64,000 nt of DNA, taken from NCBI GenBank assembly GCA_907163375.1, contig CAJQUW010003624.1, positions 25,001-89,000 of the forward strand, written 5' to 3'. Under the pieces are notes generated by a model. It saw only the letters and a program-made list of their open reading frames with translations, was not told the DNA's origin and did not search any database. Numbering within the stretch: the stretch's first letter is position 1; every line of letters starts with the position of its first letter. The DNA is from Prostheceraeus crozeri. Lineage: Eukaryota > Platyhelminthes > Polycladida > Euryleptidae. Shown piece by piece: positions 21,151 through 33,850 of the stretch. The position numbers were made by a program, and so were the translations under genes.

Positions 21151-22749
21151 GCCGGTCGAGTGTTTGTCATTTGCTTACTACTAACATTGCTGCTATTGGC
21201 ATTAGCCCAGTTTTCTCAACAATGAATCGTTCATTTGAAATTCGCATCGGTCAGATCGCTTTTATAGCATTTTCAGCGATGCAAAAATCTTCGAACATAT
21301 ACCCGGTATGCAACATGCACAAAAAACTTGCCGGGAAAGGTTTGACGAATCAATGACATAAGTAAAACAAAGAAAACCATCGTCACAGTTCAGTTACAAG
21401 TAAATAAGCATTATAGGTATTGATGCTACGAATCACCTGGACACCTGGTATTGTGTTAATAGCTCTATCATTCGTACAAACATTCATAGCTATTCAGTCA
21501 GAGATAAAAAATTCTATAACATATTGGGGCATTTTTAAAGTTGAAATGACTTACATTCAGTAAGTCAATTTCTGTTTATTTTGCGCTGTGGAATTTACGA
21601 AGACGGATATTCATTATTGCATAGAGTTTGTTGTCAAACTGTTATGTTATTGTCAATTATGGATATTCGTTAATTAGTATATTTCTTAAGTAGGTCATGA
21701 AAGAATCCGCTTGTTGTAAATGCTGAGATCAACAAATTTCTCGGAGGAATTTCCGGAGGGCCGGGCCGGTGTAGTCAAAACCGGCCCGAACTAATTCGGA
21801 GCCTTTGTGACCTACTAATTAAGAGTGGCAGCTGCTCAACTTAGATCGCTAGACGTCACTCGATTTCTCGATCTCTATGTAGCAGCCAGTACCCCGAATA
21901 AGCAAGAGATTCCGATGAAGCGCAACGACGCTGATTTTCATCGATTTCTACCAAATTAATCATCTATTAGGTAATTGAACACGTATTCTCACTTTGATGA
22001 TATATTTCGTACGCGTATGGAAAAGATTGAGCAGCAATACGCATACCATGTGCTCATTCAAGATATGGAATAATTTTGTGATGGATAGTTTAGCGAACAC
22101 ATGATTATTACAAAATTCATTTATGCCAAGTTTGCGATTCTGGCAACTCTATTTTAGATCAAGTGCAGCTTAAGACTAGAACTAAAACTGTATAAGCAAG
22201 TGATTGTCTGTGGATTAGCACTTAACCAGCATCGACGTGCCCTCACAGCCGCCAAGCCAACTATGAAAACTTCGAAGCACTCATAACGAACAACCAAACT
22301 TAAGCTACAATCAGAATTTTTGGACAAAAACAGCCGTGATTACAGTAATGAATTTACTTATTACCAAAACTTATTAATGGATTCCATTATTAATGCATTA
22401 TTCCAAATAGCTGTGTTGTAGAAATTAGCTCTTTGAACTTTATTCTGTGCAAAACAGAAAAACAACAAAAATTGATACATTTTCCTCATGTGTTGCGACG
22501 GTTATTCCAAGCACCTAAGCTTCTTTATCATCGCCAACTTTTAGTGATGTTGTGCAGTTCTGTCAGCTGCTTTGAATAATGATTTAAAGGGTAGTTTTCA
22601 AAAAACGGTTCGCAATGTTCGTGTCATAAAAATTATGTTATCATATTCCTATTTTAGCCATAGAATTAGATTGTTTTACTCTTTCAGTTTACTAGTAGTG
22701 CAGACTAATTCAAAACGTTGGCAGATGCTGGAACTTACTAAGTGGGCTA
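21151..22749. other. No gene seen
   Basis: AT-rich sequence with no credible coding exon, RNA gene or recognisable transposon. A GC-rich palindromic patch (GGCCGGGCCGGTGTAGTC...CCGGCCC) sits near 21760-21790. Confidence 0.4.
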
Positions 22750-23215
22750 AAAGGAATTCCTAGTGCCTTACAGAGATAGGAAAAAAGTCGTGCGTCGCTT
22801 GTGGATTGCTGTGAATCCCATCAAAGTGATTCGATTGCCACGATTGCTTCAGATTCGAAGAATTCAGATCATTTCGCACAAATGTTCTCCATAACGTCCT
22901 TCCGATCATTATTAAAGAAAATAGCAGGAGCACGAAAATTAGTTCACTTGATGATTTCACCATCCTCTTCTCGGCAATCCTCACTGCATTGAATGCAGCC
23001 AGACAGCGATGTGTGTTTTGGTGTGTCCGAAGTGATATCACAGCACGCACACCACTAACTCACTGGCTTTGGTGTCCAAAACCGGCTCACAGCTTATTGC
23101 TTGCCATTTCCAATAGTAAGCGATATACGAATTATCCATTCGAGAAACAGCAAGTTGCGCAATTCTATTTTAATTCTGTGATGTACCATTTCGATGTTAG
23201 GGACAGGTAGAAGGA
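22750..23215 (-). repeat. Interspersed repeat family A, copy 1
   Basis: About 460 bp that reappears in inverted orientation at 35590-37215. Shared landmarks include TTCCTATCTCTGTA, CTTCGAATCTGAAG, CACACCAAAACACACATCGC and ATTGGAAATGGCAA. Non-coding. Probably a non-autonomous transposon of unknown class. Confidence 0.7.
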
Positions 23216-23789
23216 ACCCTAGTTGTCGTCAATCATCATCGATATAGGCCTAATTCTAAATGACCGGCCGCCCGGTTCCAACCCTTGAGGAAATGCAGTC
23301 TCTCTGAACACATACTAAAGATTGATTTCAAAGTTTGCCGAAAGTTGATGAGCATGCCATTGCTCGTACAATTGCTGCGGAAATTCGTATCAATGCTGAA
23401 ATTATTCGAGATAAGCTGAACAAAGTGAATAAAAGAATCTTCGTGAATTCATGGTTTCCACACTGTCTTAGTAACGGCAAAAAGTTGTGAAGACGGACGG
23501 CATGATAAATTTTGGATATCCAGCAAAACAACTATTTTTTCATGCGTTTAATAGGAGTTGATCAAGTGCGGATAACGACCAACGCCCTTATCAAAGCCTA
23601 ACTAGGGTTACACCTGATGTTGACGGTGTTACTTCCGCCCGGAATCAACGCAAAGAAGCACATAATGTCCGTCTTTTGGGTGCTCATGGAATGCTTCTGG
23701 TTGACAACTTAGGTATCTTGCAGTATGTTGAAAATCTAAACAGGATGACAACGTTTAAGTCAACAAAAGACACTAATACCCTTGATTCC

Positions 23790-23880
23790 CCGACGGCACT
23801 CGCCCGACTCAGGAATCGAACCGACCTAAGTCCGCGTTGGAGACGGCTACCTTCTTGACATGGCCACGCTGACGGCATAA
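23790..23880 (-). repeat. Possible tRNA-derived SINE head
   Basis: The minus strand reads ...GGACTTAGGTCGGTTCGATTCCTGAGTCGG, with a B-box-like GGTTCGATTCC and an upstream A-box-like segment. A proper cloverleaf T-stem does not form, so this is at most a tRNA-derived repeat. Flanking sequence is repeated near 24050, in keeping with insertion into mariner-like DNA. Confidence 0.35.
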
Positions 23881-24059
23881 AAGGAATGCGAGTGAAGGCA
23901 GTAGTCATCCCCAAGTGAGGTCGACAGCTTATTGTCCTATTTATTGACAAAATGCTATCAGCATTCATATTGTAGCGAGGCAGCATATCAGCATGTCATT
24001 CGACTGCGTCACAAAATATATTGACAACAAAGGTCTGTCGTAGTCTATTGAATATCTAA

Positions 24060-24545
24060 AGAGAATGACAACCATTAAGTCAATAAAAGACGAATGCCTT
24101 CACATGCTTCTGGTTGATGTCTCACCGATGGGAGTCGAGTTCATATCAAAGCCGAAATTTGCTGTCATCAGTTAGAAAGAATGAAATAGTCCGCCACTCT
24201 CACGAAGGAAGAACTGCGAAAGATGAAAATAAATGTCATTGAGCACTCACCCTACTCACCGGATTCATCACTTTCTGATGACTACATCATTTCGCCAATG
24301 AAAGGAGCTTTGCTTGGTAAGAATTATTAAAATGCAGCTGATAACATGAACGATATTCACGAATGGTTTTATGGTAACAATTCCTTTCATATACATTCGA
24401 ACTGCTGCCTACTCGATGAGAGAAATGCGTCAATTTTTGTGGTGACTATTTTCAACATTTAGGTGACAATGATGAGTGATGCTATATTTTCACAGACGTA
24501 ATAAATGCCATTTCAAATGGCCTGTTTTTTCATTTTATTGATCGG
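24060..24545 (+). pseudogene. Degenerate mariner transposase fragment
   Basis: Frame pieces read NVIEHSPYSPDSSLSD, then YIISPMKGALLGKNY, a stop, and MNDIHEWF. This matches the mariner signature around the third catalytic Asp (HxPYSPDL...SDY..F..MK..L.G) and the following helix. Stops and indels show that it is dead. Related sequence (ATGCTTCTGGTTGA) also occurs at about 23690, so two overlapping copies or an internal duplication are likely. Confidence 0.6.
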
Positions 24546-24799
24546 TCAAAACTTTCCCGGCAATTCAATACTGCTGGATGGAGAAGCGATTTTTGATGAC
24601 AAAAGGATAATCGGCGTGAGCCGGTGATCGAAAGAGTGCATTAATATACAAGATTTTTCGTGCTTGTACAATGCGCTACCATAATATTGTCCTATGATTG
24701 AATAAATAAATAAATATTTCATTCAATAAAAACGAGGAAGTGAAGAAGCACTCATTAGTTTAGTTCATGTCCAGTGTAAGTGTTAGTTCTTACTCCGTT

Positions 24800-24895
24800 T
24801 GCCGGAACTCAGAGTTAACCCCGGAGTAAACTCCGGAGTTTACTGCGGAATTAACTCCATCGTCGGTGTAAACTCTGGGGTTAAACCGGTAATGT
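24800..24895. repeat. Nested palindromes based on GGAGTTAACTCC / ACTCCGGAGT
   Basis: A short cluster of CCGGAGTAAACTCCGGAGTTTACTG-like words (given here only in part), with GTTAAC and CCGGAG centres. The same vocabulary recurs at 26812-27115. Confidence 0.7.
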
Positions 24896-26811
24896 TTGAA
24901 CGAACGACATTTGGCAGCGTTTTCATAAAATCGAAATGCCACGTGCATGCTGATGGAATGAAAAATTTATCATTTTTTTATTCAATTGCCCGAAAGTAGA
25001 CTGAAATCAGACAAATTTCATCAAAAAACAAAAGACCAATGATTTGGATGCATTTTTTATCATTCTCATTGCGATTCCGGAGCAAACTGAACAATTGAAG
25101 GATGCTACAAGCAAGATTATCGTTCCTATATGCAGTTTAATAATACTCGATGCCATTTCGAGGAAGGCCCTCTGGTGGGACATCATCTGCAACGATTCGG
25201 TTAGTTATGTCAACGATTGTGCGATTGATCCCAGAGTTGTCCCTGAAAAGGCTCAAAGAAGAGGAAGTTCATTGAATCGGTGATTCCAATTTTTGCCCTG
25301 TCCCTCGAGAGCATTGGAGCCATGACGGTGACAGATGAAGGCAACGGATGAAAGTCGCTATACTGTGGCTCTTTCTGAGACCGCGTTGACAGCGTCTACA
25401 TGAGTGTCACCGCCTTCATTGGTGACGTTCCTTATGATTTTTATATGATCAATAATTGCCTTCAGATTTCATTGCATTTTGATTCGTATGTTTGTATCGA
25501 GCTAGGTTGTTCGCAATAAATACAACTGAATGAAACGCTATTTATGAATCTTTTCATCATCTGTTTTAAAATTCCAAGGTATCAAACGAAAATTTTGCTG
25601 TGCTAATTTTTTCAAGTTCATAATGTACATAGATACATACGGAATTATGCTCCCTTGGTGGAGGTATATGGTCTATATTAAAGCTTATAAGGTGTACGCA
25701 CAAGTATCCGATAATAAAATATGATCATGATATTTCGAAGTTGATGAAGGTATGGTATGACTGAGCAAAGTTGTCATAGTGCATTATGTGAGAAAGAACC
25801 AGGGGATAAAGATTAAGTATAGGCCTGATCCGTTTTCTAAATGCCTTGATGTAAATGCTGGTGGGCTATGATCTTCATTCAGATTATTTCTCTATTGGCA
25901 TACAGGTGATTTTATATGCAAATGGGATGTCAACTAAGTTGCTAGATTGCTACAAAATATTCAGTGCTAAATTATAAAGTTGATATAGGCCAATCAACCA
26001 AGTTGCTGTTGACGTGTGTTGTGATATTGTCCATCAGAGTTCAGGTTATAATTAGCCATCTTCATGCGAGCATATGGCAGTCAATTTCCAATCTGCAGTT
26101 TTAGGATGATGCGCGCCACACGGATGTATTTGAAATGACTTCATTGAAACCTCTATATCCCACACTACACGCGGTTCATGCACTTCTAGTAGGCTAAATT
26201 GTGTTTTGTATTAATCGTCATCGCATAACTTAATTCATTGTTTTATATAATTTTTAGCTTAATAAAAGCAAATACACCGGCTCCGAGCACTATGGACCGT
26301 ATCCCCTTGAAGGGTCATGATCGAGTAGGCCGACACGAAATTCACTTTCCAGTGCAGGGCGGGGTGCGGGAAGATATAACATTATGCATGAGTTGATGCG
26401 ACGATGTACAGGCCTACATTTAGGAGGACATATTTCTGAATTTTTGCACGTCGAGGTCCTTGATTGCCTGCATCATTCCTTATAGAATCAAGGCTTAGTG
26501 AATTTCCGATTTCAACACTTCAGATGAGAAAATTAACGAAGGTTCAACTTACTCAATGATTAAAGCCGGATCAATGTACAGAATTTAACACTTTACACCA
26601 GATATGAACTCGACAGGGAGTTATCCTCTAGGGATTAGCTTTTGCATGGTCCGGGTCATCTATGTAGAAGCGCGATTTGATGCTGGAAAGATGTATTTCA
26701 CATAATTCGGTAAATGACTTGAATTTTAAGATTTTTATAACGTTGTGAACTTCAGCTGCTATCGTATACTTTGCATTTGAAAAAGAGTTCAATTCCTTTA
26801 GTTCAGGTTAA
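24896..26811. other. No gene seen
   Basis: No convincing exon, RNA gene or transposon protein. Short open frames lack motif support. Confidence 0.35.
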
Positions 26812-27115
26812 CTCTACACCGGGAGTTTACTTCGGGGTTAACTCTAGAGTTTACTGCAGTGTAAGTGTTTACTCGACCCGAGTTCATGTTCGTGGTTAGG
26901 GTAACACTTACACTTACACCGCAGTTAACTCTACACCGAGAGTTTACTCCGGGGTTACACCTACATTTATACCGGATTTCGTGTTTACTCCGGAGTTAAC
27001 CCCGCTGTAAGTGTAAACTCAACCCGAGATCATGTCCGATGTTAAATTTACACTTACCCCGGAGTTAACTCCGGAGTAAACACTAACACTTGCACATACA
27101 CCGAATGTGAACTCA
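26812..27115. repeat. Array of nested palindromic motifs
   Basis: About 300 bp composed of alternating GTTAACTC, GGAGTTTACTC, CGGGGTTA, TTACACTTACAC and CTCCGGAGTAAAC words in both orientations, several of them perfect palindromes (GGAGTTAACTCC). Could be the remnant of foldback transposon ends or a clustered binding-site array. Confidence 0.7.
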
Positions 27116-27487
27116 CATATTGTGACATGCGATCGCTTGATGTAACCGTCGTCACCGCTGACAGTAGTCATTGTCTCATTTTGTTAAAACTATCAAATTA
27201 CTCGTCATTGATTGGAGGATTCAACATAGGCCTAAGTGATATAGCGTTCTACAAATAATCTTCATTGTTATCGAATTGCCGTAAAACTTCTAATACACCA
27301 CCATGGTGGTATGTTCTTCAACCCCTACGCTTAGATGGCTATCTATTAGAGGTGGCGTTCCATTATCATTTCAACTCTCTCCTATTCTCTCTCAAAAATA
27401 CAAACTGCGTCGTTGATGCTCAGCCTTCAGGTTCCCGGTAGGCCTGAAGCTTGTTTATAACAAATCATAGAATCATCATCAAAGCCT

Positions 27488-27605
27488 GATGATCTCAGTG
27501 GCATAGTGGTTGAGTGCTTGGCCTAGCGATCTTTTGGTCCAGTGGTCAAGCCCCGAAAGTGTCATTGGAAGTCGTCAGAAAGGGCATCCGGGCTAAAAGA
27601 TAAGG
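27488..27605 (+). repeat. tRNA-derived SINE copy
   Basis: GTGGCATAGTGGTTGAGTGC resembles a polymerase III A box. GGTCAAGCC is a weakened B box. The body continues CCCCGAAAGTGTCATTGGAAG and ends in AAAGGGCATCCGG. The AAGGGCATCC core is common in SINEs of marine invertebrates. A second copy lies at 62230-62335. Confidence 0.6.
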
Positions 27606-27722
27606 CTCCAGTTAAATGTCTGACCATGTCAGCATCGTGTCAGTCCTTAGCATGGGGAGTAGTGACGCTAGACTTTCAATCATGTATTCAATGCTTATAC
27701 AAACTTAATTAAAACAAAGCTA

Positions 27723-28136
27723 GGTACTTCTGTTCTATCCCCCCACATTTTTCAAGTTTTCCAAAATCATCAAATTTCTCCAAAGTTAGTCGCATTGGGT
27801 TTAGAATATACTTGATTTGTCACTGAGTGACACCAACACACGACTGAGAAGACATACTTGAACCCTAGGATGAAGGATTGGTCCCTTACATACTCAATTA
27901 GAATACAAGGTACAGTTGTGATCATGAACTTCGTGTGATTGTTGTCTACAGACAAATGACGAGCAGTTGTCTGATTCTGAGGCTGCAAATGTACTACAAG
28001 TCAGATAAGAGGAGTTTTACACACTCAACGCTATGCGACGCTAGTGAGACTGCCCGTAGGAGCAAGAGAAGACCGTTGACGATGCAATACTTCCGGATGT
28101 CAACAACAGAAATGTGGGGGGAAGAATAGAAGTACC
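27723..28136 (+). mobile_element. MITE copy 1 (414 bp)
   Basis: Terminal inverted repeats begin GGTACTTCTGTTCTATCCCC and end in its near-complement (...GGGGGGAAGAATAGAAGTACC). Flanking 8-mers CAAAGCTA and GAATGCTA agree at 6 of 8 positions, which suggests an 8-bp target duplication. No coding capacity. Nearly identical in reverse to 31925-32341. Confidence 0.85.
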
Positions 28137-28144
28137 GAATGCTA

Positions 28145-29417
28145 AATAACTGTTTAGCATCGATTTTATTGATATCAACATCTAATAGCTGCGATTAGTT
28201 TACATCCTAATTAAACATTCACCTATCCTCACCCGGTAAGATACAAAACGTCACTACATGGCAAACTGCATCTACACATGCATATCTGCATCTGTATATA
28301 GCACATTAATCACAACAGAAAGCATTTAACAATGATGACATGCATCGTCAGGTCAACACAGATCAATGAGAAGGGAAGACGAAGAAAACTACAGAAATCA
28401 AAATCCACAAACGTCACTTATTTCCTTATACATGAAGCATGAATGTTTTCGTGGGAATATTTAGCGAATAATAGACTGCAGTCAGTAAGCTAAATGTGAG
28501 TCTTATATTCAGTCCAATTTCTTGATTGGCTACCTACTATTTCGCACGATGGAAAAAACAGAGCAGTTAAACGCGTAAACGCGCACTTATTTGCCAATCT
28601 AATGAGCTGTAAACCTGAGTTGTAAATTATGATAATGACAAATATATTCAAAGTCAATCATATTCAAGATAATTGATTGCAGTGAGTCAAAATAATGGAC
28701 CCAAGCGGACATAATATTGACAGAATAAGATGAACAACATGATTGCTGACTGAGTGCTGATGCTACGAAGTACTTTGTCTTCGAAAGTGCGACCATGAAG
28801 TAATTAAACCTGATTTGAAATTATTCACTGACGCAGGATTTACTTTTTACTTGTGAGGGATTCCAGAGATTTACGTTGTCAATTTTCTGCCAAGTATTGC
28901 TGCTCCAAATTAAAAGAAATATTGGAACGGCGGCCGGTTCCAACCCTGCGTGTGTAGTACTCTTTGATAAAGCAAAAGAAGAGCTCCAAAATACTCATCG
29001 AATTATTGCATTAATCAAAAAAGGAACATCAAAAGATATGCGTAGAACTCGAATGTATTAGAAAGACAGTGAGATTACAAATTTTCGGCCGAAGCCTTCA
29101 TCAGTTGAAAATCACAATGCACCTCGTGTAACTGCATCTGAATAGTGCATAATATCTTCCCCACATGAAGCCTTGACCGGAAATGTGTTATCTCACAATC
29201 TTTTTAATGCATTCAAGTTCGACGCATGCCTTTTGATCTTTCCTTCTTGATTAAAAGAAGTGTTCTCTCTGAAACATGTCATACAGCACGTAAACATAAC
29301 CCAAGCTTTCTGAGAAGAGATGGAGCTAAACACAGAGAGAGAGAGTATTGATAGTTGGAAATTATTGCTTCATATCCATGAGTAGTTGGGACTTAATTTT
29401 TGTTGTTTCGCTTTCAG
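28145..29417. other. No gene seen
   Basis: Upstream flank of the first recognised CUB exon. I found no convincing signal-peptide exon, although one must exist on this side or beyond the window. Confidence 0.35.
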
Positions 29418-29611
29418 CTTGTGGACAATTAGAAGTTATAACTCGAACAAATCAAACCGTTGTCACCTCGCCAAACTTTCCTCTTGCGTATCCAAGTCCG
29501 ATCAAATGTTCGTACCTTCTTATAGGCAGTGGGAAAGGCAACTTGAAAATCACGAGAGAATCTTTTGATGTACCCGGAGGAGATTCAACGTGTCAGAATG
29601 GATATTTCGAG
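29418..29611 (+). CDS. Multi-CUB protein, exon A (CUB 1, first half)
   Basis: First of eleven exons of a secreted or membrane multi-CUB protein with cubilin-like architecture. CUB domains are beta-sandwiches that bind protein ligands, often via calcium. The acceptor CGCTTTCAG precedes phase-1 coding that starts CGQLEVITRTNQTVVTSPNF, the usual CUB opening, and continues to CQNGYFE before donor GAG|GTGAGC (phase 0). An in-frame ATG at 29378 would give a short hydrophobic leader. But every other CUB here also starts just after a phase-1 intron at the same point, so I prefer splicing and a gene that extends upstream. The intron that follows is 16.1 kb. Confidence 0.8.
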
Positions 29612-30239
29612 GTGAGCATGTCAATGATATTTTTACTTTGGTCATAATTGTGAAGTTATCCATCTTACAAAAGCTGACCTCTTGCCCTTTTAAAAATGGG
29701 TAGTTTTTACTGAATGATCCCGTAACAGTGGCTCAAGATTTGGAGGTAAAGGATTCAATTCTTTCTGAGAATGAAATGAGGAGGAAGGTCCTGGAGTTGA
29801 GCTCCACTTCTCAATAATAATCTCAGCTTCAAAGAAGGAGATATCATCTTACCAATATATCATTTTGACATAAAATGTGTCGTATGAAGAAAGTGGCGTG
29901 TGGTGGGCAGATCAGGGATGCGTAGTCCTATCATTTTTATAGGACACCGACTCCGACTCCTGGTGGCAAGTATATAAAGCCTAGTTTTTTTAAATACTGG
30001 TGACGTCCATCATAGATCACTGTAGACTTCCCTGAACCTATTTTTAGTGATCATTGCCATATCAATGCTCCGATTCCAGCAAAAATTATAGGACTCCGGG
30101 ACTCCGATTCCGGATCCCTGGGGCAGAGATTCAAAGATGCAGCCACAATCGTAGCGTAGTTCATCCTCATTACTTTTCATGATGGTATTCGGGTGCTACT
30201 GCACATTTGACGACAACAGATAACCTGGAGTCCACTCAC

Positions 30240-30610
30240 TCACACTCACTCCACGATTTATCGTCCATTTCCCCGGTGTTTCGAGTGTTGGACGTCGGGA
30301 AACGTCGGTCCGATCTGATGGCAGTTCTCCACGCATTCCGATATTGAACGTCCATGCGCCTAGGCTTTAACGCCTTGAAGTCGGCTCGCACGTTGTCGTA
30401 CCACCTCTTCTTCAGTCATCCCTTTGGCTTGGTCCTTCTATCTCCAGATTCATCACTTTCTTTGGCCAGGAGTGCTCTTGCATTCTTTGCACATGGCCAT
30501 ACCAGCTGAGTCCTCTTCATCGAATGACAGCTTCCAATGGAAGCCGTCTCCTGAGATCCTCAGTAGGAACCCGGTCAGCTAGCCGTTTTGAACAGATCTA
30601 CCTGATCATC
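30240..30610 (-). pseudogene. LINE reverse-transcriptase C-terminal remnant
   Basis: Minus-strand frames, with breaks, read RLADRVPTEDLRRRLPLEAV, SWYGHVQRM and RWYDNVRADFKALR. These are the classic C-terminal phrases of LINE reverse transcriptases. Heavily decayed. Confidence 0.55.
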
Positions 30611-31924
30611 GCATTGTGTCCGCAAAATTCTCCATTTACGTGTTCACACCTCAACGTGCTCCTTTTCTCTCCTCCTTCACAAGATAACTTTGACAGATGC
30701 TGAAACTCTATATTCTTATTTACGCAAGTTGTAATAAGCCAATATTTGCATCTGGGCTGCATTGATGTAGATAATTTCGTCGATTAAACAATCATGCTCT
30801 CATCATAGCTAGCAAGCATAGCTAGTTAGCATTGTCAGTAAGCACCTCACATACATTATAAACATCATAAAGAGAGATATTATGACCTGATACATGCATA
30901 ATTTCAGAAGGATTTCAGCTGTGTAATGTATATGCTTTTAAGCCCGAGCTCGGGACTGGAGCACTAGCAAGTATAAGCCCAGGCTTGGAAACATTTAATT
31001 CCGGGTGTGCGGGCTCAGTTCTGCTCCGAGATTGTAACCCCAAGTCATACGGCTGCGAATTTTTCAAGTGGTTGTGATCGTTCCCATGCCGATTCCTGCA
31101 ACACACCCTGCAGAGATTGATTTATGTAGGATCTCACTTGCCCTATTTGACGAAAGCAGATGAGAAGGAAACAGGAAAACAATCATAATTTCATTCATAT
31201 TAAATTTCAGGCTCATGCACCAGCATTCTAGACTCGAAGCCCAGCCCGACCCGATTCCAACTCTGACTGTTGTTATTTCTTTCAAATTTTGTCACTTCAG
31301 TTTGACAGTACCGTAGGTATAATTTATTCTTCTTCATTTATGTTGCAATTTCTCGAAATGAATTTGAACTTTATTATTGAACATTTACAATGGATGATGC
31401 ATATGGTCCTATTTCATGAGGAAATCTAGCTGGAAAGTAAACATAGTAATAATAATTATATAATCATGCTCGTATGTGCTTATTTGTAAAGCGCTACACT
31501 CTAACCAGACACACAGATTTTTTGCCGACAGTAGAAATATAGAACAATTCTTGTTAAACGGCGGGGAGAGTAGAAATCAGCTGATCTAGCAGAATCCGGT
31601 AGAATTTTTCTTTCATAGGTTAATTTCATAATTTGTTGATTAAATAAGTGGGAAAAGCGGTAAGGCAGAATAGGTAAGGATATAAAGTCGAGCCGAGGGA
31701 ATGATGTAGGCTGTATGGATATGTGTGGAACAAACTCAACAATCAGATGACTTGATTAGTCTGCTTTTGGTACATTTTATTCAAGACCTAAGCACACACT
31801 TTTGCAAAGCAATGCCGTTTTTTAGCTATAATGCAAATCGGTAGATCAATGTCGCTATGAAGCATACGTAGGTCTTTTTCAACATTCAAGCACATCAAGA
31901 AGCTCACTCATAGTAAAAATAACT

Positions 31925-32341
31925 GGTACTTCTATTCTTTCCCCCCCACATTTCTGTTGTTTACATCCGGAAGTGTTGCATCGTCAACGGTCTTCTCTTG
32001 CTCCTACGGGCAGTCTCACTAGCGTCGCATAGCGTTGAGTTTGTAAAACTCCTCTTATCTGACTTGTAGTACATTTGCAGCCTCAGAATCAGACAACTGC
32101 TCGTCATTTGTCTGTAGACAACAATCACACGAAGTTCATGATCACAACTGTACCTTGTATTCTAATTGAGTATGTAAGGGACCAATCTTTCATCCTAGGG
32201 TTCAAGTAAGACTTCTCAGTCGTGTGTTGGTGTCACTCAGTGACAAATCAAGTATATTCTAAACCCAATGTGACTAACTTTGGAGAAATTTGATGATTTT
32301 GGAAAACTTGAAAAATGTGGGGGGGATAGAATGGAAGTACC
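31925..32341 (-). mobile_element. MITE copy 2 (417 bp), inverted relative to copy 1
   Basis: Same family as 27723-28136 in the opposite orientation, with very few differences. Flanks AAATAACT and AAATTACT agree at 7 of 8 positions, again indicating an 8-bp target duplication. hAT, P and Merlin families make duplications of this size; the GG start leans toward Merlin. Confidence 0.85.
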
Positions 32342-32839
32342 AAATTACTTACTACATGTAATTGATATGAGGAAGAAGCGCAGTAGCAGAAAAAAGCAAA
32401 ATTTTAATGATAGCAGACAAAATTCGTGTTTTATGGCAGCAGAAAATCAGTGTGTCTTCCCTCTAGCCAAGGTGGATCAGAGAGCCGAATACGGGTCATG
32501 AGGGAGGCTCCTCCGGCATAATGGAGCCATATACTCAAATTTCTGACTACCTGGAGATTGATTGCTTATTGAAATAATGTACATTTAATATAAGGTTGTC
32601 GTCCATAGACCTTAAACTTGTCTTAGGAACACAAGCGTGCAGATGATTTGTAATATAATTAGCATACTCTAGCTGTTATCATCGTCGTCTCGAACTCTTA
32701 TGTTGCACTTCACCACAGCCGAGCTTGAGTTCCATTTAGTTCTAATCCAACTCGGTGCCTGAACCAAATTTCATTTAATTAATCGCTTAAAAGTTTAATA
32801 ACAACCCAGTATACGTATCCTTTCGAAACACACTAGTCT

Positions 32840-33380
32840 CTACAGTATTCGACATACTTATGCTAACATCTAAACAAGAACTACTTGAGCTTCTTACTTC
32901 AGAGGTAAATTCCAAATTCGGATGCTGTTGATTAAGAAATTGCTTAAACTTATTTATTTTACCTACATTTTCAGAAATGCATATACAGTCATCTACGTAT
33001 CTATACTAAAAGATGGGACTACAGTTTTTTTTAAACCAATTCCATTCCAATTCTGTTAGGAAGAGGTTTGCTAGAGTCGGTGCAAGGGGCGACCCCATGC
33101 TTGCACCATCGACCTGTCGGAACATTTTGTTGTCAAAAAGAAAATGTCCTTCCATTGCAAATTTACTTAATTTTATAAAAGTATCTTTACTATATTTAGG
33201 TTTGTTGAGGGAGTTGTCTTTATAAGCTAAATCAACCGCTGTGCGAGTAGTTTCATCGACTGGGATATTTGTAAAAAGTGAAACTACATCAAAACTTACT
33301 CGGATATTTTTATCATTGAACAAAGTTTTATGATCATTTATGTCATTCTTTTGCACTTCTAGCGATTGGTAATGACGAAC
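32840..33380 (-). pseudogene. Penelope-like reverse transcriptase fragment
   Basis: The minus-strand frame 33356-33006 reads VSFDVVSLFTNIPVDET and VDGASMGSPLAPTLANLFL, diagnostic of Penelope-like reverse transcriptases. After a stop near 33006 it continues YRYVDDCICI (the catalytic YVDD box) and FLNQQHPNLEFT. Both ends are truncated. Confidence 0.8.
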
Positions 33381-33773
33381 AGGATACTGTTGCGAGTCAG
33401 ATCAGAGAGCAATTATAAGCGTAATTACTTGCAGACAATATTTTTCACGCGTTGCGATTTGAGCACCTTGTTCGACAGTGCATTTTCTTGATGCGTAGCT
33501 TTGTTCGACGGCATATGCGTTATTTACAAAGCACTTGCATCTCTGCGAAGATTCAAACTGGGGATACGTCACTAAGATATCAAAACTTGTGGCTTCTAAC
33601 AGACTTACATTTTTGCTCAGATTCATGCATGTTGAATTGATAGAATAATTGATATGAAACCTGAGTCAAGCCTGACTATACAACTAGTTTCTACTTGATT
33701 CTACTTGATGCATATCTCATTTTCCCTAAAGTGGATCTTACTCGCTCCTGGGTAGAAGTTGATCGACTTCGCT

Positions 33774-33792
33774 TTTATTGAATTATTTTATT
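33774..33792 (-). terminator. Poly(A) signals of the CARD gene
   Basis: Two AATAAA hexamers on the minus strand (TTTATT at 33774-33779 and 33787-33792), about 60-75 bp after the stop codon at 33851. Confidence 0.55.
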
Positions 33793-33850
33793 TTGACTTT
33801 GAATTACAAAAATGATGAATCAAAAATTCAATAATATTGAATGACATAAT

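Noticed and set aside
23790-23880. A functional tRNA gene on the minus strand
   Set aside because: The B box is present, but the T-stem does not pair and no acceptor stem closes. At most a SINE head.
27770-28129. Small open frames of 64-72 codons
   Set aside because: They lie inside the MITE and have no motif support.
29378-29417. Signal peptide starting at ATG 29378, directly before CUB 1
   Set aside because: The hydrophobic string is encoded by the pyrimidine tract of a strong splice acceptor, and every other CUB here also follows a phase-1 acceptor at the same point.
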